DNA from: Antrihabitans auranticaus
GTDB taxonomy: Bacteria > Actinomycetota > Actinomycetes > Mycobacteriales > Mycobacteriaceae
Direction of reading: 5' to 3'
Assembly: GCF_016481275.1 (NCBI RefSeq)
Contig: NZ_JAEMNW010000007.1
Span: 186,001 to 250,000, forward strand
Length of the DNA stretch: 64,000 nt
The notes below the pieces were generated by a model that was not told the DNA's origin, made no database searches, and saw only the letters and a list, made by a program, of their open reading frames with translations. A program made the translations under genes and the position numbers. Of the stretch, positions 43,190 through 52,481 are shown one piece after another (position 1 is the stretch's first letter; every line of letters begins with the position of its first letter).

Positions 43190-44002
43190 ATGGGCCAGAT
43201 CGAGGGCAGAGTCGCCTTCATCACCGGCGCCGCACGCGGGCAGGGACGCAATCATGCGGTGCGCCTTGCCCGCGAAGGTGCCGACATCATCGCGGTGGAT
43301 ATCTGCGGACCGGTCTCGTCCGACAGCGGATATCCACCCGCGAATGCTGAAGATCTGGAGCTCACCAAGAAGCTCGTCGAGGCCGAGGGGCGGAGCATCC
43401 TCGTCGCCGAAGCGGACGTCCGCGACAGTGTGGCGTTGCGCGCGGTCGTCGACGAGGGTGTGGCCCGGTTCGGCAGGTTGGACATCGTCATCGCCAATGC
43501 CGGAATCTGTAATTGGTCGCGATTCTGGGAGATGCCGGACGAGCAGTGGGACACGCTCATCGACATCAACCTGACCGGTGTCTGGAAGACGCTGAAGGCA
43601 GCGGTCCCTGCGATGATCGAAGCGGGCAACGGTGGCTCGATCATCAACGTCAGCTCGGTCGCCGGACTCAAGGCGCTGCCGGGGCAGATCCACTACTCGG
43701 CCGCGAAGCACGGCATAGTGGGCCTCACCAACAGCGCCGCGATAGAACTGGGCGAGTTCAGGATTCGAGTGAACTCCATTCACCCCTACGGTGTCGATAC
43801 GCCGATGGGAACAGATCCGAACTCGCTGAAGATGCTGAAGAAGCATCCGCGATACTTCGCCTCGTTCGCATCGATTCTCACCGATCACCCACTCGCCGAA
43901 ACCGACGACGTCTCGGACGCGGTGCTGTGGCTCGCAAGCGACGCATCGCGAACCGTCACCGGAACCCAGTTGGCACTCGACATGGGAGCGAGCAAGGTTT
44001 AG
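43190..44002 (+). CDS. Mycofactocin-coupled SDR family oxidoreductase
   Basis: A 270-residue SDR. The coenzyme motif is VAFITGAARGQGRNHAVRLA, and after the second strand it carries the extra segment DICGPVSSDSGYPPANAEDLELTKKLVE that marks the mycofactocin-coupled SDR family (TIGR03971 type). The catalytic residues are in IINVSSVAG and HYSAAKHG. Such enzymes hold NAD(H) without free exchange and pass electrons to mycofactocin. The gene is inside the operon between mftD and mftE, which in many genomes are adjacent. Its stop overlaps the mftE start by one base. Confidence 0.92.
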   Translation: MGQIEGRVAFITGAARGQGRNHAVRLAREGADIIAVDICGPVSSDSGYPPANAEDLELTKKLVEAEGRSILVAEADVRDSVALRAVVDEGVARFGRLDIVIANAGICNWSRFWEMPDEQWDTLIDINLTGVWKTLKAAVPAMIEAGNGGSIINVSSVAGLKALPGQIHYSAAKHGIVGLTNSAAIELGEFRIRVNSIHPYGVDTPMGTDPNSLKMLKKHPRYFASFASILTDHPLAETDDVSDAVLWLASDASRTVTGTQLALDMGASKV

Positions 44003-44685
44003 TGGCGCACCTGGCGCAACAGACGTGGACGGCGATCGAGCCGGGGTCGGTGACGGTTGCCGTCCCGGTCGGTTCGATCGAACAACACGGCCCGCACTTG
44101 CCGCTCGACACGGATACGGTGATCGCTCGCGCCGTCACCGAGTCGCTCGCCGGAGTGCTCGCCGCGCCTGCGATCGCTTACGGCGCGAGCGGCGAACACG
44201 AGCAGTTTCCTGGAACCGTGTCGATCGGCAGAGAAGCACTGGAGCTACTGCTGCTCGAGTACGGCAGATCGGCGTGCCGGTGGGCCGCTCGACTTCTGTT
44301 CGTGAACGGTCACGGCGGCAACGCCGAAGCAGTGTCCACGGCGGTGACCCGCCTGCGATACGAAGGCCGCGACGTCGCCTGGCTTCCATGTGCTGTCCCC
44401 GGCGCGGACGCGCACGCCGGCCGGACCGAGACGTCCTTGATGCTCCACATCGCGCCCGCTGCGGTGCGCATGGAAAGGGTGACCCGCGGTAACACCGATC
44501 CGATCGGCGAGCTCCTCCCGCGGCTGCGTTCGGAGGGCGTTCGGGCACTGTCCGCGAACGGAATTCTCGGCGATCCCGCGGGCGCGAGCGCTGCCGAGGG
44601 TGAGCAGATGTTCGAGGGTCTAATTGCTCGATTCGAGGCCGCGATCGGCCTTTGGCGACCGAATCGGGCTGGGATGCTCGTTTAA
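44002..44685 (+). CDS. mftE: Mycofactocin peptidase MftE (creatininase family)
   Basis: A 227-residue metal-dependent amidohydrolase. Ligands are in [29 protein letters not shown] and [13 protein letters not shown]. MftE cleaves the modified MftA after Gly28, releasing the 3-amino-5-(p-hydroxybenzyl)-4,4-dimethylpyrrolidinone (AHDP) core for MftD. The GTG start at 44002 shares a base with the preceding stop. It is followed by an unusually AT-rich 89-bp gap before mftF. Confidence 0.92.
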   Translation: MAHLAQQTWTAIEPGSVTVAVPVGSIEQHGPHLPLDTDTVIARAVTESLAGVLAAPAIAYGASGEHEQFPGTVSIGREALELLLLEYGRSACRWAARLLFVNGHGGNAEAVSTAVTRLRYEGRDVAWLPCAVPGADAHAGRTETSLMLHIAPAAVRMERVTRGNTDPIGELLPRLRSEGVRALSANGILGDPAGASAAEGEQMFEGLIARFEAAIGLWRPNRAGMLV

Positions 44686-44696
44686 AGCGGAGGCTT

Positions 44697-44730
44697 GACC
44701 GTTTTGTTATATACCGAGGGTCCTTTTTTT
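44697..44730 (+). other. AT-rich segment with T7 tract between mftE and mftF
   Basis: GACC (44697-44700) can pair with GGTC (44719-44722) around TTTTGTTATATACC, followed directly by seven T residues (44724-44730). The stem is only 4 bp, so it is weak as a terminator, but the composition is unlike the rest of the operon. TTATATA could also serve as a -10 element for internal initiation toward mftF. Confidence 0.3.
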
Positions 44731-44774
44731 GCGCAGTGTTACACGGCACCCACAAATTTGAATACCATCGCCTG

Positions 44775-46172
44775 ATGCGCCAAGGCCGACTGCCCGATGG
44801 ATTCGGGGTGCGCATCGATCCCAGTGTGCGGGCTTACCGCGGTGGTCGCGTCCTGATCGGGGGTTCGCCGCCGCGGGTGGTGACACTTGCTCCCAGTGCC
44901 GCCGCGATGATCGGTGACGGGTTCCTCGAGGTCACCGATCCGAAGACTGCCGTTGTCGCGCGCCGCCTCCTCGATTCGGGCGTCGGAAATCCGCGCCCGA
45001 TGCTGCTGCCGTCCACGGACGCGGTCACCGTCATCGTGCCGCTCCGCAACAATGTCGGCGGTCTCGACCGACTGCTCTCGGCTCTCCGCGGACACAAGGT
45101 GATCGTGGTCGACGACGGCTCCGACGTTCCCGTCCGCGTACCGCCCGTCGGCGCATCGCGCTGCAGTGTCACGGTCATCCGGCACGAGGTCCCCCGTGGA
45201 CCCGCCGCCGCGCGCAACACCGGTATGAGGGCTGCGGCAACGGAGTTCGTGGCGTTTCTGGACTCCGACGTCGTACCTCGCAGCGGGTGGCTCGAGGTCA
45301 TGCTCGGGCACTTCAGCGACCCGGCCGTCGCGCTGGTCGCGCCGCGCATAGTTGCGCTCGACCCCGAGTCGAACGATCTCGCGCGCTACGAGCACACGCG
45401 GTCGTCGTTGGACCTCGGTCGGCGCGAAGCAGCCGTTCGACCGCGCACCGCGGTCTCCTACGTGCCGAGCGCGGCGATGCTCGTGCGGCGGTCCGTCCTG
45501 CTCGACGAGGGCGGCTTCGACGAGACGATGCACGTTGCCGAGGACGTCGACCTGTGCTGGCGCCTGGAACAGGCCGGCTGGCGTCTGCGTTACGAGCCTG
45601 CCGCCCATGTTGCGCACGATCACCGCGTGTCTTTCGGACAGTGGTTCAATCGCAAGCAGTTCTACGGAACCGGCGCGGCTCCGCTCGCCGCGCGGCACGA
45701 AGGCAAGGTCGCGCCCCTCTACATCTCGCGGTGGACCGTCGCTGCGGTGGTTCTGCTCGCGACTCTGAGTCGGCTCGGCTTCGTCGGGGCGATCGCAACC
45801 ATGGCCGTCGCGTTGTTCCGGCTGCGAAAAGTGTTCTCGGAACTCGATCAACCGACGAGGGTGGCCGCGATCTTCGTGGCCCGCGGGTTCGCTGCCGGAC
45901 TGTGGCAATTGGCCTCGGCAATGTGCCGCCACTACTGGCCGGTCACGCTGCTGGCGGTGATCTTCTCGAGCCGAATACGACAGATAGCGATGGCCATGGC
46001 GGTCGCCGAGGGCTTCGCCGACTGGTGGACCCATCGCGAGGCTGGTGGCCTGGATCCCGTGCGCTACATCGCATTCAAGCGAATCGACGATATTGCCTAC
46101 GGCACCGGATTGTGGAAGGGCGCGATCAAGTCGCGCAGTGTCGAGGCACTCAAGCCGACCTTCGGCGGTTGA
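44775..46172 (+). CDS. mftF: Mycofactocin glycosyltransferase MftF
   Basis: A 465-residue family 2 glycosyltransferase. The N-terminal domain starts [20 protein letters not shown], as MftF proteins do. The GT-A domain (~85-310) has [32 protein letters not shown] and a C-terminal [14 protein letters not shown]. Hydrophobic segments at ~318-350 and ~375-400 suggest membrane attachment. MftF adds the beta-1,4-glucose chain of mature mycofactocins. ATG 44775 fits the family's N-terminus; a frame extension to 44652 would overlap mftE and adds no conserved sequence. Confidence 0.9.
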   Translation: MRQGRLPDGFGVRIDPSVRAYRGGRVLIGGSPPRVVTLAPSAAAMIGDGFLEVTDPKTAVVARRLLDSGVGNPRPMLLPSTDAVTVIVPLRNNVGGLDRLLSALRGHKVIVVDDGSDVPVRVPPVGASRCSVTVIRHEVPRGPAAARNTGMRAAATEFVAFLDSDVVPRSGWLEVMLGHFSDPAVALVAPRIVALDPESNDLARYEHTRSSLDLGRREAAVRPRTAVSYVPSAAMLVRRSVLLDEGGFDETMHVAEDVDLCWRLEQAGWRLRYEPAAHVAHDHRVSFGQWFNRKQFYGTGAAPLAARHEGKVAPLYISRWTVAAVVLLATLSRLGFVGAIATMAVALFRLRKVFSELDQPTRVAAIFVARGFAAGLWQLASAMCRHYWPVTLLAVIFSSRIRQIAMAMAVAEGFADWWTHREAGGLDPVRYIAFKRIDDIAYGTGLWKGAIKSRSVEALKPTFGG

Positions 46173-47557
46173 CCGAACTACTGACAGCTGACGTCGTTGT
46201 CGTCGGTGGCGGCAGTGCCGGGTGCGTCCTGGCAGCGCGGTTGAGTGCAGATCCGGCCAGAACCGTTTTGCTCATCGAAGCAGGCCCTGCGCCTGCGACG
46301 TGGCCACCGGCACTGCTGGACCCGCACACCCTGCCGATCGGGGCCGGCTCGGAATGGGCACATCACTACTCGGTCGCGCTGACCGGGCAACGCGCGGGAG
46401 TCATTGCGCGGGGCCGTGTTCTGGGTGGATCCGGTGCAGTGAACGGCGCGTATTTCATGCGTGGACTGCCCGCCGACTTCGCAAGGTGGGGAAGCGATCT
46501 GTGGACCTACGACGCCGTTCTGCCGTACTTTCGCGCGCTGGAATCCGACCATGATTTCGCCGACGAGTACCACGGTGGCGTGGGGCCGATGCCGGTCCGT
46601 CGCCAGACCACCGAGCAACTCACGCGGATCAGCGCGGAGTTCGCCGATGCCGCCGTCCGGTCGGGTTTCGCCGACGTTGCCGACAAGAACAACCCTGTCT
46701 CCGACGGTGTCGGACCGGTGCCACTCAACGTCGATGATCGAGGCCGGGTCAACACGGCGCTCGCGTATCTCGGGGAGCGTCGCACCAATCTCCGAATTCT
46801 CGACCGCACGACGGCCCACCGGCTCCTCTTTGCACACGGCGCCGCGATCGGCGTCGAGGTCGAACGCGACGGTACGCTCGCGACCATCGGCGCCGACCGA
46901 ATCGTTCTCAGCGCCGGAGCCATCGAAACTCCGGCGCTCCTGCTGCGGTCCGGCGTCGGCGATCCGCTCGCATCGCGTTCGCTCGGCATCCCGGTCGTAC
47001 ACGAACTGACCGGAGTCGGCGCGCGATTCTGGGACCACCCGGAGGTGAACCTTCCGTACGTGGACGCCGCACAGGAGGCCGTGAAAGTCCCGATCCTCCA
47101 GGTCGTGCTGAACGTCGATGACATCGAAATCAGGCCGTACACAGCACCTTTCGGTGTGGGCGTCACTCATATGCGCCCCGAGGCGAGGGGCACTGTCCGC
47201 TTGCGCAGTGCCGATCCGCAGATACCTCCGGTCGTGTCGTACAACTACTTGGCGACAGCGCGGGACCGCAACACGATGCGGAAGGCCGTCGACGTTGCGG
47301 GTGCGCTACTCGCCGTCGACATCGACTCGACCGACGAGTGGCTCGTCGACCATCTCGGTACGTCACAGCACACCGCGGGCACGTGTCGCATGGGTCCGGC
47401 GAGCGAGGGCGAATCGGTTGTGGACGACAGATGCCGCGTACACGGCCTCGATGGCCTCTCGATCGTCGACGCATCGATCATCCCGTCGCCCATCAGTCGC
47501 GGCATTCATGCGACGGTCGTGATGCTCGCGGAGCGGGCGGTGGAATTTCTGGGGTAG
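46169..47557 (+). CDS. mftG: Mycofactocin-associated GMC oxidoreductase MftG
   Basis: A 462-residue FAD enzyme of the glucose-methanol-choline family. The FAD motif [54 protein letters not shown] and active-site His in [11 protein letters not shown] are all present. MftG is shorter than most GMC enzymes and has been shown to pass electrons from reduced mycofactocin toward the respiratory chain. The start is TTG at 46169, overlapping the mftF stop (TTGA). It ends the operon. Confidence 0.9.
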   Translation: MTELLTADVVVVGGGSAGCVLAARLSADPARTVLLIEAGPAPATWPPALLDPHTLPIGAGSEWAHHYSVALTGQRAGVIARGRVLGGSGAVNGAYFMRGLPADFARWGSDLWTYDAVLPYFRALESDHDFADEYHGGVGPMPVRRQTTEQLTRISAEFADAAVRSGFADVADKNNPVSDGVGPVPLNVDDRGRVNTALAYLGERRTNLRILDRTTAHRLLFAHGAAIGVEVERDGTLATIGADRIVLSAGAIETPALLLRSGVGDPLASRSLGIPVVHELTGVGARFWDHPEVNLPYVDAAQEAVKVPILQVVLNVDDIEIRPYTAPFGVGVTHMRPEARGTVRLRSADPQIPPVVSYNYLATARDRNTMRKAVDVAGALLAVDIDSTDEWLVDHLGTSQHTAGTCRMGPASEGESVVDDRCRVHGLDGLSIVDASIIPSPISRGIHATVVMLAERAVEFLG

Positions 47558-47605
47558 CCCCATTCGGGGGTAGTTGGGTGTGGTCCGCGCCACTATTTTG
47601 GACTC

Positions 47606-49234
47606 ATGGACCTCAGCATTCCGAGCTATGCAAACGGGCTCTCCGACACGCCCCTTCTCGGCGACACGATCGGCGACAACTTCGATCGCACGGTCGCAGC
47701 ATTCCCGGACCGCGATGCGCTCGTCGACCGGCCGACCGGTCGCCGCTGGACCTACCGCGAACTCGCTGCCGAAGTCGACGCGCTCGCACTCGGATTCCTC
47801 GGTGCCGGAATCGGAAAGGGCGACCGCGTGGGTATCTGGTCGCCGAACTGTGCGGAGTGGGTCTTCGTCCAATACGCGACCGCGAAGATCGGCGCGATCC
47901 TCGTCAACATCAATCCGGCCTACCGCTCGCACGAGTTGGAGTACGTGCTCAACCAGGCCGGCATCAAGCTGCTGGTGTCGGCCGCTGCATTCAAGACGTC
48001 GAACTACGTTGACATGATCGAGCAGATCCGGCCGAAGTGCGCAGACCTGAGTAACGTCGTGGTGCTCGGTACCGACGATTGGACCGCACTGCACGACTCG
48101 GGCCGGGGCGGCGACGCGGGTAAGCTTGCCGTCGCCCAGGCGGAACTGTCGACCGACGACGCGATCAACATTCAATATACCTCCGGCACAACGGGATTCC
48201 CGAAGGGCGCGACGCTCTCGCACCACAACATCCTGAACAACGGCTTCTTCGTCGGCGAACTGTGCAGCTATACCGAGAACGATCGCGTGTGTATTCCGGT
48301 GCCGTTCTACCACTGCTTCGGGATGGTCATGGGCAACCTTGCGTGCACGTCGCACGGCGCGGCGATGGTGATCCCGGCGCCGTCGTTCGAGCCGAAAGCG
48401 ACGCTCGAAGCGGTCGCGGCCGAGCGGTGCACCTCGCTGTACGGAGTGCCGACGATGTTCATCGGGGAACTCGCCGAACCGGATTTCGAGTCCTACGACC
48501 TGTCGAGCCTCCGCACCGGAATCATGGCGGGTTCGCCGTGCCCCGTGGAGGTGATGAAGCAGGTCATCGAGCGGATGGGCATGGCTGAGGTGTCGATCTG
48601 CTACGGCATGACCGAGACCTCGCCGGTTTCCACGCAGACCCGCGCCAACGACACGATCGACCAGCGGACCGCGACCGTCGGCCGGGTCGGACCGCATCTC
48701 GAAGTCAAGATCGTCGATCCCGCAACGGGTTTGACGGTGCCGCGCGGTGAACCCGGTGAGGTGTGCACGCGCGGGTACTCGGTGATGCTCGGCTACTGGA
48801 ACAACGCCGAAAAGACCGCCGAGGCGATCGACGCAGCCCGGTGGATGCACACCGGTGACATCGGCGTGATGGATTCCGACGACTATGTGGCTATCACCGG
48901 CCGCATCAAAGACATGGTGATCAGGGGCGGCGAGAACGTCTATCCGCGTGAGATCGAGGAGTTTCTCTACACGCATCCGGACGTCCTCGACGCGCAGGTG
49001 ATCGGGGTGCCGGACGCGAAGTACGGCGAGGAACTGATGGCCTGGATCCGGATGCGGGAAGGTGCGGAACCGCTGGATGCCGAGCGGGTCAAGGACTTCT
49101 GCACGGGAAAGCTTGCGCACTACAAGATTCCGCGGTACGTCCACATCGTCGACGAGTTCCCCATGACCATCACCGGCAAGATCCGCAAGGTCGAGATGCG
49201 CGAGAAGTCGCTCGCGCTGATCGACAACGCGTGA
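47606..49234 (+). CDS. AMP-binding acyl-CoA synthetase (FadD-type)
   Basis: A 542-residue adenylate-forming enzyme. P-loop-like [27 protein letters not shown], the hinge [30 protein letters not shown] and the C-terminal Lys in [11 protein letters not shown] are all intact. It makes acyl-CoA from a fatty acid, ATP and CoA; the chain length cannot be read from sequence. It begins 48 bp after mftG on the same strand. MftR in M. smegmatis responds to long-chain acyl-CoA, so a product of this enzyme could feed back on the locus. Confidence 0.88.
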   Translation: MDLSIPSYANGLSDTPLLGDTIGDNFDRTVAAFPDRDALVDRPTGRRWTYRELAAEVDALALGFLGAGIGKGDRVGIWSPNCAEWVFVQYATAKIGAILVNINPAYRSHELEYVLNQAGIKLLVSAAAFKTSNYVDMIEQIRPKCADLSNVVVLGTDDWTALHDSGRGGDAGKLAVAQAELSTDDAINIQYTSGTTGFPKGATLSHHNILNNGFFVGELCSYTENDRVCIPVPFYHCFGMVMGNLACTSHGAAMVIPAPSFEPKATLEAVAAERCTSLYGVPTMFIGELAEPDFESYDLSSLRTGIMAGSPCPVEVMKQVIERMGMAEVSICYGMTETSPVSTQTRANDTIDQRTATVGRVGPHLEVKIVDPATGLTVPRGEPGEVCTRGYSVMLGYWNNAEKTAEAIDAARWMHTGDIGVMDSDDYVAITGRIKDMVIRGGENVYPREIEEFLYTHPDVLDAQVIGVPDAKYGEELMAWIRMREGAEPLDAERVKDFCTGKLAHYKIPRYVHIVDEFPMTITGKIRKVEMREKSLALIDNA

Positions 49235-49249
49235 GTTAGCGGGCGCGTC

Positions 49250-50914
49250 ATGTCCGGACAGCAGCCCCTGCGACCGGAGATCGCGCTGTCCTGGCAGCGG
49301 TCGATGCAGAACGGCGTCGATCCCGGCAGTCCGGTCGCGACCGATCCTGTTCCCGAACTCGACAGGGCAGATCGGCTGTTGCGGGCCGCGCAACCGGTGC
49401 TCGACGAAGTCGCCGAGCAGATCGCCGGGACCGGCTTCTGCGTATTGCTCGTCGACCGCGATTGCCGAACGGTGGCAAGGCTGTTCGACGGCAATGCGGT
49501 CGAGCGGCACATGGAACGGATCGGTGCTGTCCTCGGCGCGCGGTTCGGCGAGGACGAAGTCGGTACTACCGCCCTCGGCACGCCGTTGGAAGTGGGCAAG
49601 GCGATCGTTGTGAACGGTGCCGAGCACTTTCTCGAGCGGTTCAAGGATCTCAGTTGCTACGGGCACCCGATCGTGCATCCGGTGACCCGTCGTGTCGAGG
49701 GCATTCTCGATATGACAGGTATTGCGTCGCAAGCAAATCCACTCTTCGCGCCGTTCCTTGCGCGCGCGGCGAAAGACATCGAACGGCGGATACTCGAGGG
49801 CTCGCGGATTTCGCAGCAGCGGCTCGTCGATGCCTTCCAGCGAGTCCTGCCACAGCGCAACCTCGCCGTCGCCGCGATCAGCGAGGACATGCTGCTGAGC
49901 AACCGCGTCGCGCACGATCTGCTGGACGCTACCGATCATGCCGCGCTCAGAGATCTCGCGGCAGACCTCCGGTCCGACCAGTCGCGAACGGTCGACCTGC
50001 TGCTCGCGTCGGGGGAGCCTGCGCACGTTCGAATCGACCGGGTGGCGGGAGCCGAAGGTGGCGCGCTGTTCCAGGTGCTGGCCACGGACCGCACACGGAC
50101 CCCGATCGCACGAAAGGCCGATGTGTCGCGACCGGTTGGGGACCGGATCGCTGTCGCGCTGCGGGCGTTGCGCGATTCGCGCGAGCCGGTCGCGATCAGC
50201 GGCGAGCCTGGGACCGGCCGCACGGCAGCGGTCCGCGATCTTGCCGGTGCCGAACCATTACGGACCGTCGACGCGATCGGGATTGCACTGCACGGCGTCG
50301 ACGAATGGGTCCGCGCGTTGTGCGAACTCGTCCGTGACGATCGGGGCGTGCTCGCGATCGAAAACGTGCAACTCGTCGCCGAGTCGACACTGCCGTTGCT
50401 GACCGAGCTGGTGTCGTCGCCGGCGGGTCCGCGAATAGTGTTGACCAGCAATGCGATCGACGACCTGCCGATCGCGACCGCCGCTCTTGTGGGACGTTGT
50501 CCCGGACGTGTGCAACTCCCCGCGCTGCGCCAGCGCACCGGTGAACTCGCCGAGATCGTGCAGAACATGCTCGACGGCATCGAACCCGGTGTCCGGCTCA
50601 CACCCAGCGCACTCGAAGCGCTCGTCGCCGCCGAATGGCCGGGCAACCTGAGTGAGCTCGCAGTGGTCCTGCGTACCGCGTTCGCCGCGAGATCGAGCAA
50701 TCGAATCGACGTGACCGACCTGCCCGAGGCCTACCGAACCTCTGCACGGGTCCGGCGGCTGGCGGGCAGGGAGCGCGCCGAGCGGCAGGCGATCGCCGAT
50801 GCACTGCACGAATGCGGCGGTAACAAGGTCCATGCGGCGGCCAAACTCGGCATCAGCCGCAGCACCCTCTACACGCGGATGCGTGCTCTGGATGTCCGGA
50901 ACTTGAACAGTTAG
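49250..50914 (+). CDS. GAF-AAA-Fis transcriptional regulator lacking the GAFTGA loop
   Basis: A 554-residue AcoR/MimR-like regulator. It has an N-terminal GAF domain (~55-190), a central degenerate AAA domain with SGEPGTGRTAAVRDL as Walker A and LAIENVQLV replacing Walker B, and a C-terminal Fis helix-turn-helix (RQAIADALHECGGNKVHAAAKLGISRSTLYTRM). The sigma-54 contact loop GAFTGA is absent, fitting a phylum that lacks sigma-54. Such proteins activate alcohol, acetoin and alkane genes in actinobacteria. It precedes aldehyde and alcohol dehydrogenase genes, its likely targets. Confidence 0.82.
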   Translation: MSGQQPLRPEIALSWQRSMQNGVDPGSPVATDPVPELDRADRLLRAAQPVLDEVAEQIAGTGFCVLLVDRDCRTVARLFDGNAVERHMERIGAVLGARFGEDEVGTTALGTPLEVGKAIVVNGAEHFLERFKDLSCYGHPIVHPVTRRVEGILDMTGIASQANPLFAPFLARAAKDIERRILEGSRISQQRLVDAFQRVLPQRNLAVAAISEDMLLSNRVAHDLLDATDHAALRDLAADLRSDQSRTVDLLLASGEPAHVRIDRVAGAEGGALFQVLATDRTRTPIARKADVSRPVGDRIAVALRALRDSREPVAISGEPGTGRTAAVRDLAGAEPLRTVDAIGIALHGVDEWVRALCELVRDDRGVLAIENVQLVAESTLPLLTELVSSPAGPRIVLTSNAIDDLPIATAALVGRCPGRVQLPALRQRTGELAEIVQNMLDGIEPGVRLTPSALEALVAAEWPGNLSELAVVLRTAFAARSSNRIDVTDLPEAYRTSARVRRLAGRERAERQAIADALHECGGNKVHAAAKLGISRSTLYTRMRALDVRNLNS

Positions 50915-50996
50915 CACCCCCTCGATCGGCGAAGTATGGCTTGCGTCACACCACTACTTCGAGGAGTTTCCGAGGACGGCGGTTGCCGAAAGCGCA

Positions 50997-52466
50997 GTGT
51001 CCACTCCGGTCCGCGAGTTTCTTCGCGGACCGAAAAAGCTTCTGATCGATGGCAATTGGGTCGACGCCGCATCCGGGCGGACGTTCTCCACCTACGATCC
51101 GGCGACCGGCGACCAGCTCACCGAGGTCGCGCACGGCGAGCGTGCGGACGTCGATCGTGCTGTCCGAGCAGCCCGCAATGCGTTCGAGGGCTGGGCATCG
51201 CTCAAGCCCAACGAGCGCGAGCGACTGCTCTGGCGGGTCGGCGACATTCTGTCCGAGCGTGCCGCCGAGTTCGGTGAGCTCGAGGCGCTCGACAACGGCA
51301 AGTCCGCCGCGATCGCCACAGCGGTCGACGTGGGCTGGTCGGCGGACATCTTCCGCTACTACGCGGGCTGGGCGACCAAGATCGAAGGCTCGACGGTCAA
51401 CGTCTCGATGCCGTTCGCGCCCGGTGCCGAGTTCCACGCCTACACACTTCGCGAGCCGGTCGGCGTATGCGGCCTGATCGTGCCGTGGAACTTCCCGCTG
51501 CTGATGGCCGCGTTCAAGCTCGGCCCAGCGTTGGCGACGGGCAACACGGTGATCCTCAAGCCGGCCGAGCAGACGCCGCTGACCGCGCTGCTTTTGGGAG
51601 AAGTGTTCCAGGAAGCGGGATTCCCGCCCGGGGTCGTCAACATCATCACCGGGTTCGGCGAAGCGGGAGCGGCACTCTCGGGCCACGACGAGGTCGACAA
51701 GGTGGCGTTCACGGGATCGACCGAGGTCGGCAAGAAGATCGTCGATGCCGCAAAGGGCAACCTGAAGAAGGTCTCGCTCGAACTCGGCGGCAAGAGCGCG
51801 AACATCGTGTTCGCCGATGCGGATTTCGACGCAGCCGTCGAAGGCTCACTGAACGCCTGGCTCTTCAACCACGGGCAGTGCTGCGTCGCAGGCACACGTC
51901 TCTTCGTCGAAGACTCGATCTTCGAGAAGTTCACAGAGGCAGTCGCACACGCGGCGAGTCAGGTCAAGATCGGACCCGGCCTCGACCCGGCGACTCAGCT
52001 CGGACCGCTGATCTCGCAGGAGCAGTTCGACAAGGTATCGGGCTATCTGCGGGAGGGCATCGCCGAAGGTGCCCGCGCACTGACCGGCGGTAAGCGGTGG
52101 GGAGACAGCGGCTACTTCGTCGAGCCGACGGTCTTCGTCGATGTCGAACCCGAGTTCAGCATCGTGCGCGAGGAGATCTTCGGACCGGTCGTTGCGGCGA
52201 TGCCGTTCAGCGCGTCCGACGACATCGCGGCCCTTGCGAACGATTCGATCTACGGTCTCGCCGCCGGAATCTGGACTCGCGACCTCTCGAAGGCCCACCG
52301 CACGGCACGCAGGTTGCACGCCGGATCCGTGTGGATCAACCAGTACAACGGCTTCGACACGGCGATGCCGTTCGGTGGCTACAAGCAGTCCGGCTGGGGG
52401 CGCGAACTCGGCGCGACAGCGATCGATCTCTACACCCAGACCAAAGCCGTAAACGTCGCTCTCTGA
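50997..52466 (+). CDS. NAD(P)-dependent aldehyde dehydrogenase
   Basis: A 489-residue ALDH of the class 1/2-like group (ALDH1/phenylacetaldehyde or betaine aldehyde type). The NAD-binding VPWNFPLLMAAFKLGPALATGN, the catalytic Glu in SLELGGKSAN and the catalytic Cys in NHGQCCVAGTR are all present. It oxidises an aldehyde to the acid, probably the product of the NDMA-type alcohol dehydrogenase 15 bp downstream. GTG 50997 was taken as start. The substrate is not readable from sequence. Confidence 0.88.
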   Translation: MSTPVREFLRGPKKLLIDGNWVDAASGRTFSTYDPATGDQLTEVAHGERADVDRAVRAARNAFEGWASLKPNERERLLWRVGDILSERAAEFGELEALDNGKSAAIATAVDVGWSADIFRYYAGWATKIEGSTVNVSMPFAPGAEFHAYTLREPVGVCGLIVPWNFPLLMAAFKLGPALATGNTVILKPAEQTPLTALLLGEVFQEAGFPPGVVNIITGFGEAGAALSGHDEVDKVAFTGSTEVGKKIVDAAKGNLKKVSLELGGKSANIVFADADFDAAVEGSLNAWLFNHGQCCVAGTRLFVEDSIFEKFTEAVAHAASQVKIGPGLDPATQLGPLISQEQFDKVSGYLREGIAEGARALTGGKRWGDSGYFVEPTVFVDVEPEFSIVREEIFGPVVAAMPFSASDDIAALANDSIYGLAAGIWTRDLSKAHRTARRLHAGSVWINQYNGFDTAMPFGGYKQSGWGRELGATAIDLYTQTKAVNVAL

Positions 52467-52481
52467 GATTGGAGTCAGCTC

